A stretch of DNA of 64,000 nt from Acanthococcus lagerstroemiae (taxonomy: Eukaryota > Arthropoda > Insecta > Hemiptera > Eriococcidae): positions 36,406,955 to 36,470,954 of the forward strand of contig CM063111.1 in the NCBI GenBank assembly GCA_031841125.1. Direction: 5' to 3'. Below the pieces are notes generated by a model. It had not been told where the DNA came from. It did not search any database and worked only from the letters and a program-made list of their open reading frames with translations. This document shows positions 12,178-21,932 of this stretch, piece by piece; the first letter of the stretch is position 1, and each line of letters starts with the position of its first letter. A program made the position numbers and the translations under genes.

Positions 12178-12537
12178 CAGTGTTGCTAGATGGGAGGTCG
12201 AAAAACGTGCCAGCAAGAAATTTTCTCAGATTGTACCAAATTTCAAATGAAACATAAATACTAAATGAAATATGTGCGATATTGGTACTAACATGTGGAA
12301 GGCACATTTTAGGTCAAAATCTTAAACTGTACCCAAATCCACTAAATATAGTAGAATGTATAAAAATTAACCAAAAAATGACAAAGAGTAGGTACTGGAA
12401 AATCTACCAGATTCTACCTACCAAGAATAATGAAAATGTGCCAAAACGTACCCGTATTGTTAAAATCACCAAACATGGCACTAGGAAAGTTGAAATGTAC
12501 CAGATCTGGAAAAAATGTACCAAATCTGGCCACACTG
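12178..12537. mobile_element. hAT-like MITE with CAGTGTTGC/TGGCCACACTG ends
   Basis: The left end reads CAGTGTTGCTAGATGGG and the right end reads CCAAATCTGGCCACACTG, giving imperfect terminal inverted repeats of the form CAGTGTxGCyAGAT. The interior holds several GTACCAAAT(C/T)TGG-like words, plausible transposase-binding repeats. An ATTGAG word lies just outside both ends but is offset by two bases, so the 8-bp duplication expected of hAT elements is imperfect. No coding capacity. Confidence 0.6.
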
Positions 12538-12666
12538 CGATTGAGCTTTGGTGACGCTAATGTAAATGTATATTATGCATGAGAACCAGATAAAACCTTT
12601 AAATCTTACATGTTTATATTTTTGTCTCACAGAAGTAAAGTCAGACATTTTTTGTGGATATCATAT

Positions 12667-12931
12667 CAATGGCGTAGCCAGGGAGCGAATGGGGTGAATG
12701 CCCTCACAGGCACCTGAAATTTAATGTAAAATATGTAAAAATTAGCAAGTTTTCGCCTTTAAAACACGTTTTTTTAAAAAAATTTCGCTGAAACAGTAAT
12801 TTCAACTTCCTTTTTATAAAATAGTCCTCTAATATCGGCGATTTTTAAAAAACACCTCAGTTTTCGACTTTTTCTCCTTTGAAAATCTTACTTTGCCCCT
12901 CCCCCTTAAGAAAATCCTGGCCACGCCACTG
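12667..12931. mobile_element. MITE-A copy 1 (hAT-like, 8-bp target duplication)
   Basis: The ends are CAATGGCGTAGCCAGG and CCTGGCCACGCCACTG, inverted to one another. Flanks TATCATAT (12659-12666) and TATCACAT (12932-12939) match at 7 of 8 positions, as expected for hAT insertion. The interior is AT-rich with a pyrimidine-rich CCCCTCCCCC tract. Other members of the family are at 26076, 36750, 48234 and 55941. Confidence 0.82.
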
Positions 12932-13414
12932 TATCACATAGATTTTACAAGTAGATGCATTTAACATTATTTCTTGGTATCTCCACCCAAATTGAGTCAT
13001 ACATTCGTGAAGCAAATTCAGAGAGTTGGATATGTGTATCTTCTAAGTATCATACTGAAACGGTTTCAGAACGACAGAATCTTTGAACTGATTCCAAAGA
13101 TGCATCCATTTAGAATATCAGTGAATTCGAAACAAATATATCAGATATCTAAAATTAATATTAGTGACATATTAAACTTCAACTGTTGACTACAGACATC
13201 ACTGCGTTATTTAAATTCAATGCTTTCATGAATGAACAATATTAAATGATCACGATAACCTTTCATCAATGAAAATAATCTCACTATTATCATAAACTGA
13301 AGACCAGAAGATTAGAAGGATATATGATGGATCTATAGTAGGGACGTGCAAATATTATTTTGATCAATCGGATCAAGAGAATATTAAGATGGTAATATAA
13401 CACAGGCCTCGCCC

Positions 13415-13713
13415 GATGCGCAAAATCCCGCCAGTTACCCGGGTAACTAAACGGGAACCAAGGATAACTGACTGGTTTCGAGGTAATCTGAGGGTAACTG
13501 ATTGCGTATTGGGATGCGCTAAATCCCGCCAGTTACCCGGGTAAATGACTGGTTTCTGGGTAATCTGAGGGTAACTGATTGCATATTGGGATGCGCAAAA
13601 TCCCGCCAGTTACCCGAGTAACTGATGGGTCTCTGAGTCACCTGAGGGTAACCGAGGGTTGCAAATGGGTAACTTTTTCGCGGGTAACTAGAGGGTAACT
13701 GATTGCGCATAAG
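13415..13713. repeat. Three-unit tandem repeat rich in GGTAACTG
   Basis: Three head-to-tail units start with GATGCGC(A/T)AAATCCCGCCAG at 13415, 13513 and 13590 and end with GAGGGTAACTGATTGC followed by GCATA or TATTGG. Unit lengths are about 98, 77 and 124 bp, differing by internal gains of TAACTG-containing segments. Within each unit CAGTTACCC and GGGTAACTG words are inverted, so each unit can fold. The GC content contrasts sharply with the AT-rich flanks. No coding frame is shared by the units. Confidence 0.8.
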
Positions 13714-14524
13714 GTATTATTATTATTTTAAATTATCAAAAATATTTTTAAATAATATTTTTTAATTTAGTAATTTTTTTATTGAATTATTATGATAATG
13801 GTTGAAATTATACGAATTCCTTTTGATTTTTTTGAAAGTGAGTCAGAGCTAATTTCTGGTTTTAATATTGAATTTAGGTCTATAATATTTATAATTTTAT
13901 GGATTGATACTGATATGTGCTGAGGGGGTAGAGCTCGTGGAATTCAGCTCCCCACCCGCTGAAACCTCTGAAATACAGAAAAAGTACGCAAGTGAATGCA
14001 TTTTTACCACTGATATTTTTCAACCTCCCCCAAACAGCCCCCTCGCAAGATTGGCTATTTACACTTGCGCTGGTATGCCACGAAATCACAGTCTAATTTT
14101 GTTCATTATCAATTCGTCTAACAATCACAAGAATTAATATTCACGAGGTTGATGAATCTTGAAGATATTTTTAGTACAGAGCTGAATGGAAGAATGGAAA
14201 TCAACAATAATTAATAAGACTTGTTAATCATGGTTAACAATTATACCACTGTTGGTAGCAAACTTCTTCGATGCGGTGATTATGTTGATATCCGGGATCT
14301 AATATAACATCACGATCTACCATCAATATCTTTCAATTTGAGAAGCTGAATGTTTAGGGACAATGTACACAACTCCAATGATGGTATAATTGCAATCAGA
14401 GCACTACAGAGACGAGTACGATCATCCGCCATCTTGATTTACAATGCGTGTTTTCTCTTTTGAACACGTGTAAAGGAATAATTTTTTAAATTCGCTTTGT
14501 AAATATACTAGGTTGTTTCAAATT
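13714..14524. other. AT-rich spacer with a short repeat related to 16563-16835
   Basis: No gene was seen. The part from about 14105 to 14305 aligns loosely with the inverted-repeat element at 16563-16835: both contain AATCAACA(A/G)TAAT and TGATTATG(T/C)T followed by ATATCCG near the right end, in the same orientation. The left end of this copy is unclear. Confidence 0.45.
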
Positions 14525-14525
14525 T

Positions 14526-14549
14526 AAAAAAAAAAAAAAAAAAAAAAAA
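14526..14549. repeat. Poly-A tract of 24 adenines
   Basis: An uninterrupted run of 24 A lies just left of the MITE at 14573-14758. It may be a retroposon tail, but no recognisable element body precedes it. Confidence 0.8.
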
Positions 14550-14572
14550 GAGGATTATAAAACTCCTCAAGT

Positions 14573-14758
14573 TGCCATTTCTAATGGTCTTCGCTTACAG
14601 AAATACTGAACATAGTCAATAAGCTTTCATAAGTACTGCGTAAATGAAGATCGTTGGCCATCTACGTGAAATAAAAGTACTCATAGAAGTTCACAGGAAC
14701 AAGGTTCAATAGTACTGAGAAAAATGATTTCTGTAAGCGAAGACAGTTAGAAATGACA
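14573..14758. mobile_element. Small TIR element (MITE), 186 bp
   Basis: Its 32-bp ends are inverted repeats: the left arm at 14573-14604 runs from TGCCATTTCTAATGG to CTTCGCTTACAGAAAT, and the right arm at 14727-14758 is its complement with three mismatches. The internal 120 bp has no coding capacity. A clear target duplication could not be fixed; CAAGT occurs near both ends. Superfamily unknown. Confidence 0.75.
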
Positions 14759-14759
14759 A

Positions 14760-16562
14760 ACTGCAAGTCCTCAGTTAATAAACACATACACACATACCAT
14801 AGCTATTTTTATGGTTAGAGGGGGGGGGGGCGTTAAAAGATAATCTTCTCCATACCTTGACCAACAAAGATGAAAATTTTCCACAAATTTGGAGAAGTTT
14901 TGCTCGCTTTACTGGCAAATTAATGTTTTTTAATACTTTATTTACGAGTCAATACCATGAAATCCACCCATAGAAGAATTCTAGGGCCAAGTCTGACACA
15001 TAACCACACTGGTCATAAAACGAATTTGAATGACACATAATCATACAGTAAATATCATGATCTAAGAGCATTTTCAAATGATATAAGTTCGGATTATGAT
15101 ACCACACCATCTCACGTGATTGAGAATATTCCCCATCCCTGACCCGACAGTATACTTAGCCAATTTATGATCTTCGATGCTACATTTAGCAACTTTTCAG
15201 AGTTGTTAGCCCTTATCTATCAGCCGAAGTTGCAAAATACTTTTTAATTTGACGACTTTTCAACAACTTTCAACGAAACCTGGCATGTTTTGTAGCAAAC
15301 GTGACCGTTTTTAGCATTTTTTAGGAGACTGAAATATTTACCAGCTTTTTGATAAGCTTTTTTCCTAGTTCTGGGCACCTTTGTACATGAGCAACACTGT
15401 GACCCATTGTTGTTTTTCATATAGTCTACTTCTGTTCTAGTATACCTAAAATACGCAACAAACAACACTGCTCTCCATAACACAAGTATACCTTTCAACA
15501 GCAAAATATGGACTAGGCTTTCTTAGAACATGTAAGGAGACACGAGACAATTCACATTTAACGAGTTACACATAGAGAAACAGATGTACATACACTACTC
15601 CCAATACATAAAAATCAAGATTCAACAAAAATATGATGCACATCCCGCATCCGAAGTCTCAAGGTATACAATGCGCATAGCTTAGCTACAGATCCATTCT
15701 ATGTCCGAGATGTGAACTGATAACCACTGCCGCAGATGAAAACTAAAACATCAGTGTTATGATAAATACTACAGGACTGCAGCTGCCAGCAGCCTTCATT
15801 TCGTATATTACTGCTTCATCTTTTCAACACCGGCCACCCCCGGTTTCTTACGCGGTAAACCGGGTTTTTATTTGAATTTTGTTCCAAACGAAAAACTCCA
15901 CCGCGGTTATCACAAGCTTAACGACATGTCAACCTAACACTTTCATCTTTTCTATACACGACCAACAATAACAGAGCATATGAAATGGTAAGATGAAGGC
16001 AGGTACCCAGCAAACGAATGGTTTTTTGTTCGCTTTGTTTTTCAAACAATATAATAATTTTAGTAGGTGCTTGTACTCAGTCGCGTTTGATGCGTTCCAT
16101 AATAAGGCCGACTAATTAACGCGCGCAGGCGAAAACTTCAAAGAAATAAATTCTTAACATACAGGGCATAACAAGCTTTCGCTGGTCATAAAAGAAACGA
16201 TTTGCGGATTAAATTTCCGCGAAAATAAAGGAGATTTACATAACCGGTAATCGTGAAATTTGCGGACGATTTTTTGAAACAGAGAACTGCGAATGAATCG
16301 AATAGGTAAACCTATTTGACTAGATTCTAGTTTATAACTGTCCAACCTACCTATGGTACAGTAGAGCCTAATCGACACAGAAATGCCAGTTTCAGTGATG
16401 TTTGCAAAAAAATTACATGATACTAAGCAGATCTTTGTAATGATATAAATTTACATCTGCGAATGCGACATCCATCAATGGTAATACAAAGATGAGCCGA
16501 AAATACTGACTTCATTTTCTCAGCCTATCAATCTACTTAGGTATGCCACCTCTTTAAAGCAG
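14760..16562. other. No supported gene
   Basis: Contains a run of G near 14821-14830 and a small GC hairpin at 15839-15864 (CCCGGTTT...AAACCGGG). A stretch near 14895-15000 shares CATGAAATCCACC...AGAATTCT with 28645-28690, hinting at an old dispersed repeat. The minus frame at 15244-15504 (86 codons) matches nothing I recognise. Confidence 0.45.
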
Positions 16563-16835
16563 GCCTCGGATTGATATTAATATCTGTTATATCACTAAAT
16601 CATATTGTGATTATATTGACTACTAACTGATCTACTCATCACAAGATTTAATAATCATTTATAATCACCAAGTTACTGATCATGGTTAATATTACTAGTA
16701 CAAAGATGAATGAAAAAAATGGGGACCAAGATCAAAGATCAACAGTAATCGATAAGATTTACTGATTATAGTTGATAATCAACGTTACTGATACTCAACT
16801 TCCTTGACATGTTGATTATGCTAATATCCGAGGTC
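16563..16835. mobile_element. AT-rich element with short TIRs (GCCTCGGAT...ATCCGAGGTC)
   Basis: The ends GCCTCGGATTGATATTAATAT and GCTAATATCCGAGGTC are inverted and the interior is AT-rich with many TGATTA/TAATCA words. A related but decayed copy lies at about 14105-14305 in the same orientation. No coding frame. Superfamily and target duplication undetermined. Confidence 0.55.
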
Positions 16836-16850
16836 TATACTGAACACGGA

Positions 16851-16969
16851 TTTTTTTAGTGTTTGGTGGAGCGCATGGTGATGCACGCATGCCAAATTGG
16901 CTCCCCAGACACCGCACCCCTGTCCCCGAAAACTACCCTTTCGAGTATCGTATCAGTGACCAGAGGGAC
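16851..16969 (-). repeat. Short retroposed copy of the GC-rich island repeat
   Basis: About 105 bp match the right end of the 5587-6275 island in inverted orientation (for example TGGGGAGCCA...TGGCATGCGTGCATC on the minus strand), preceded on the plus strand by seven T. The insert is flanked by ATACTGAACACGGA (16837-16850) and ATACTGAACAGGA (16970-16982). These direct repeats, one base different in length, together with the oligo-T read as a tail on the other strand, suggest retroposition. The plus strand keeps an open frame beginning VFGGAHGDARMPNWLPRHRT. Confidence 0.65.
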
Positions 16970-16982
16970 ATACTGAACAGGA

Positions 16983-19900
16983 ATATATGACTTCTAAATT
17001 CAATCAATAAAGATATCTGGATCCAGAAGACATATTAGAAAAATCAGGTGCTTTCAAGTTAAGGCATACATTCACACGTGGCATTCTGTTATGGAAAAAT
17101 AACAAGAAAATATGAGGCAATAATGATTTCAGTTCGAACAATTATTTCATGTAATGTCGATCAGAATATCTATTGCACTGCTCCACAACCAAGCTGGACA
17201 CAAATGTTTTGCTAAGAAGAACATACTTCAGCCCTGAGGTAGAAATGAAAGAGGTCATAACCACTCGTCCTTTTCAACCACCTGGGTGCAACGACCTGAA
17301 GTAGATAGATTTTGAATACCTTGACTTGAGACACAGTTTAAGCCAGCTCCACGTTATGATTATGACAAACTCACTCAATTTATTTCGAATGACTTGCGTT
17401 CGCTCACGTTATCCCAACGGACCAGAGGCAAAGACTTTTCTAAGGTGTAGCAGACAATGTTTACTTTCTCCCTTGCACAGATCTCACCAAGTGAGATATT
17501 AATTCAAATAGCTGCAAGTTCTTCTTCTCTACCTCCCTTTCCCAGAGAACCTAATCTACTAATTTTTTGGTAACACAACAATCACATAAATTTTGTTTAA
17601 TAATAATATTGTCCACACCCCTGAAGCCAAGGAACAAGTACCGAAAAGTGATGCCAGATGGGGGAAAGGTGACTAAATAATTAATAATGGCCGTATTCTG
17701 AGTCTTTTACACAAGGAAGATATTCATTCTCCACGGTAATTTACAACATAAGAAAGGTACACATTATTTACTACCTCGGGTTAGAAGAGGCTCCGAAGTA
17801 CGTTTCCTCGCTCCATCGTCACTCTCCCACAAAAATTTCTAGGTACTTGTTGAAAATAAAATTTATTCTAAACACTAGTTTACCGTTCTGCCAAATACGA
17901 TGCAAGGGAAACATTGGTTCCCTTGGAAGAATTCAAAGTACCTCGATCAAGTTTGGTAGAGTCCTAAATCATTTTGACTAAGCGTAAGAGCCTTGAAAGA
18001 GCTTTAAGCAAGTTTAAAAGGATCTTAAGGCGTTCTAAATGGGGCCAGAAATGCATTCAAGTCTTGAACAAGCTTGGAAGAGGCAAGTGACTAAATGAGT
18101 TGTAAATGAATCTTGCAAATGCGTTAAGAAATCATACAGCCCTTTAAAAATCATAAAAGAATCTTCAAGAATCCACTGTAGTCTTCAAAGAAGCTGGAAG
18201 TATCTCATCAAATTTTAAACGAATATTGTAGCGTCTTAATCAGACTTCAAAGAGTCATACGGAGTTCTAATTCAGTTTAGAAATCTCAAATAACACTAGA
18301 AGCAACTTATAAATTTCTAAAACGTGGTAAAAAGTTTTTTGCCATCGTGGAACTACCTTAAGAGAGTTTTAATAAATTAGGCTCCCAGCATTTTAATCAA
18401 ATTTGGAAAAATCTTCAACAAATATACATGGGTTCAGCTGTGTCTGAAAAAACTTCAAACGAGTCTAGATGAATTTTACACACGGGACGAAATTGGAAGT
18501 AGGTATCTTGAAAAGTTTTAAGCGAGTCTATGCGTCATTCTTCAAAAATGTTGATATTTCAGGTATGTTTTTTCATAGAGGAAAGTAGGGGATATTAGAA
18601 CTTTTTTTGAAGGAACTCGTTATGAGGCGTTCTATGTAACATATTGGTAAGATTGGGCCGCCAGTGACCGATTCTGTGTTTTGGCATATCAATCAAAATT
18701 TGAATGTCATGCCGAAGGACACATGGAAAAAGTCCATGCTGAAAAACAATAGCGAACAAAAGTGTTCTGCCGTCAATTAGTAGTTTCCAAAACAAAAAAT
18801 TGTATGGAGAGTTGATAAAGGCATACTAACCCATTAATTAGACGTATTTATTTCTGGATGATGAAGGTCTATCGTTACATAAAGATGACCATGCAGAAGG
18901 ACATTCAACTCTTAGACAATAATATGCGAATGCACGAGTCTTGTCACAAAAAAATCGGGATTTGATATGTGGACCGTATTACCCTGATAAGAATATGCAA
19001 TCTGACCATTACTTGCGACGAAAAAATATTGAAACGCCTGTTCTATGATTGGTTGAAAAAGAGTCATGCCGATGGACAAAAAATCGAGGGGCAATTTTTA
19101 AAACTGGCCATACTGACTCCCACCTGTAAAAAAGCGATTTCAATATCACCTTGTGATTCCTTCATCCATTTAAAGTAGCACTACGTTATCAGTTTGTTCT
19201 AATACAGCTTGAAAATTTAAGGAGGGAAAAATAATGAAAACTGTTCGAAGGACAGCCATGCCGACGGACATTTGAGCATATAAGTGGATCAAATTTCTTC
19301 TAAAAGCCTGAAGAAGTAGAACTGAGTCTGATCTATCAACGAACGGAAAAAAAAAGAAAAGAAAAAAAAGGCTGTGTCATTAATAGCTTGTGAGATAACT
19401 GCTGGGGACTGAAACATCAACATTTTCGAAGAAAAACCCCTACGAGTCCCTGCAGCACATTAATCAAGAATTTTATGGAGTTTAGAAGAGGCTAGCTAAG
19501 AAGCATCTCAAAGATCTTTCATCGAGTCTACAAGCCCCCCCCCCCTCATTAGCGTCTATGTTTATACCTACCTAAACAAGAAGAGATTTAAACTAAGTTA
19601 TCTGCCATCTGACCAAATTAGGAGCGTTCTCATTATCTGCAACATTTCTGGCTAAAATAAGAAGATATAACCTGATCTGTAAGAAAATTCCAAAACCAGG
19701 GAGGCACTGGAATCGATATTCCGCCATTTTGAATACACGAAGTAAGCTCAAAACTCTGCCGTATCTCTAAAACTACCAACTTTTACAAACTTTCGATTGA
19801 ATTTTGAGATTCTATGCTTCAGATATTATCCTAAAATCAAGTGACAATTATTATTCACCCATTCTGGTTATTCATACTTATTTAAAACTTTTTATAAAAC

Positions 19901-21205
19901 GTCACTTTGCGAAATCCAAACTTTATGGGAATTCAAAATAATGTGTTATCAGTTACTTTGCGTTATTTTTATGAGGCACTTCATGTACATTTTTATATAA
20001 AATTGAAAACTTCTATCAAAATTTTGAAAAAGTTGGATGGTTTTGAGATATGACAGATTCTTGGACTGACTTTTTGCAATCAAGATGTCGAGTCGATTGT
20101 ATCCGTACATCGGGCATGATCAAAAATTTAATGATCCGAAACCACTTCCAAAATTGAAAAAGACCACAGATTCGGATCACGGATCAAAGGTTCAGTTCAA
20201 GGAAAAAAATCTCAAATTATAAGAAAGCTCATGATCTAGTTATCTCTCTGAATCTTCGGTTATTTTAGAAATCAGAAAAAGAGCACAATAATTCATATCA
20301 ATACGAATCTGATAAAGAATTGAGATCGGTGAGGTGACCATAATCTGTAATTTTACTCGATTCTTTTGCAATTCGGAAACTGAAATTATTTACGAAAGTT
20401 AAAGTACTTGATTTAGATTCCGTGTGATATATAATCGAATAGTGTAAGTACATTCTACGAAGAGACTGATTATGCATTCATGATCATACACGATAAACAT
20501 AGGCCGATTAGAGTCCGTCATAGCAATCGACTTCCGGTAACATAAATGTGAACTCTGATCCTTTCAGGATGAATCATTATAATCTCCAGATAAGATTAAA
20601 ATTTCATGACATGTCAACTTCCTCTTAACTTTACATTTCCGTCAGCAAGTGATCAATGAACGCAATTCTTCACGTTTCGTCAAAAAGAGGTATAGATACA
20701 CGCGAACTTACCGGCTATGAATTTGGGCATTCCGATTGCGAGTTCTTCCAATCTTCAATCCGAAATAGATCACAAAACCGCACAATAACTGAACTCGTAC
20801 AATAAAACGAACAGTTTAACTCGAATGCCGTATACAGACTAGCATATGGGGAACCATAAAATAATTATCATTACTGAATAACACGAAGCAGAGCCATCGC
20901 ACGAACGCACTAAACAGGACTCGATTTAACAAACTCGCTAGTCGCCACGCCACATCTGAGCATCACGAAGCACAGAACGCGAACAAATGAACAGAACAAC
21001 TAGAGAAAACAAAAATACAAGAAGAAACGAGAAGCACGAGATGGGAGATACATAATAGATAATAGAGACTATATGAACTACGGTTGGAACGACCGGCGAA
21101 TCGAGGAGACGTTTTACTATCAACAGATGAATGCGTAAAGAAATGGCCCCTACTACTTGTACAGTGGTTATCAAACGTTAACAACCGATTAAATTTGTAA
21201 CACAT
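16983..21205. other. Gene-free stretch with degenerate short-period repeats
   Basis: From about 17930 to 18540 the sequence is a loose array of AGTCTTxAAxxAG and CAAGTTTxAAAG-type words, with related words in inverse orientation at 53935-54050. From 18590 to 19280 a CATGCCGA(A/C/T)GGACA word recurs at about 18710, 18890 (CATGCAGAAGGACA), 19064 and 19257, roughly 180 bp apart. A C13 run sits near 19537. At 20120-20340 GATCCGAA/TTCGGATC words recur. No frame resembles a gene. Confidence 0.5.
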
Positions 21206-21213
21206 ACTTAGGA

Positions 21214-21544
21214 CAGTGCTGCCAGATGCAGCTCAAACGAGCTGAAACCAGCTCATTTCATGTACAGTCGCTCAATTTGCAGCTCTTTCAAAATTTGCAG
21301 CTCGGTGTCAGCTCTCTTTCAAAATTCGATGAAATTGGTCAGCCAATTCAGCCCTCAACCATAATCGTCAGTGTTGTTAGTTAACTAACGTTCGGTTGTA
21401 AACCGCGCCGGGGCTTGTGGTCGGCTCGTTTTACGAAATGGCAGCTCATTTTTAGAAAAAATACGCGAAAACTCGTTTTTCTGAAATGTAGCTCAATTTT
21501 TATTTATGATCTACTCGATTCGAAATTTTCATCTGGCAGCACTG
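21214..21544. mobile_element. hAT-like MITE, perfect 15-bp TIRs and 8-bp duplication
   Basis: The ends CAGTGCTGCCAGATG (21214-21228) and CATCTGGCAGCACTG (21530-21544) are perfect inverted repeats. ACTTAGGA flanks both sides (21206-21213 and 21545-21552) without mismatch. CAGTG ends with an 8-bp duplication are typical of hAT elements. The 331-bp interior has repeated CAGCTC words and no transposase, so it is non-autonomous. The perfect ends suggest that it is younger than most copies in the window. Confidence 0.93.
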
Positions 21545-21766
21545 ACTTAGGAACAGGTTCCAGGTTGTGCTCCAATAGGGCGCTCAATATTACTTCGGTT
21601 CCTACTTTGTGCTCACGTGAGTGAACTTTTCGAACAGTTGAAATAGTAAACCATCCACCATCGTTATAATTGGTTTAAAGTTGATCTCTTCCCCTGTTGA
21701 AGCTCGGCAAATGAAAACGCTTACATCATGAGTAATACGTATTTGGAATCAACAACCAGCTACAAA

Positions 21767-21845
21767 TGAGGAGTTATCTGTCAAAAGGGCGTCCGTTCAA
21801 TGTATGTCTTATGGAACGGACGCCCTTTTGACAGATAACTCCTCA
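21767..21845. repeat. Perfect 32-bp hairpin with 15-base loop
   Basis: The arms at 21767-21798 and 21814-21845 are exactly complementary (left arm begins TGAGGAGTTATCTGTC and ends GGGCGTCCGTTC). The loop 21799-21813 reads AATGTATGTCTTATG. The complementarity ends sharply beyond the arms. A diverged relative lies at 25932-25998 and still has the ATGTAT(G/T)TCTTAT loop. It may be a tiny foldback element or a transcribed hairpin; nothing in the sequence decides. Confidence 0.85.
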
Positions 21846-21932
21846 AATATTTTACACGAATACAAGAATGATGGCAGCCTAGTAGCCTAGAACCGGGCAC
21901 GTCGCGGCTGGTTGGCGAGCATCTACCAACCA

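Noticed and set aside
13415..13713. CRISPR array
   Set aside because: Eukaryotic context; repeats are unequal and joined without unique spacers.
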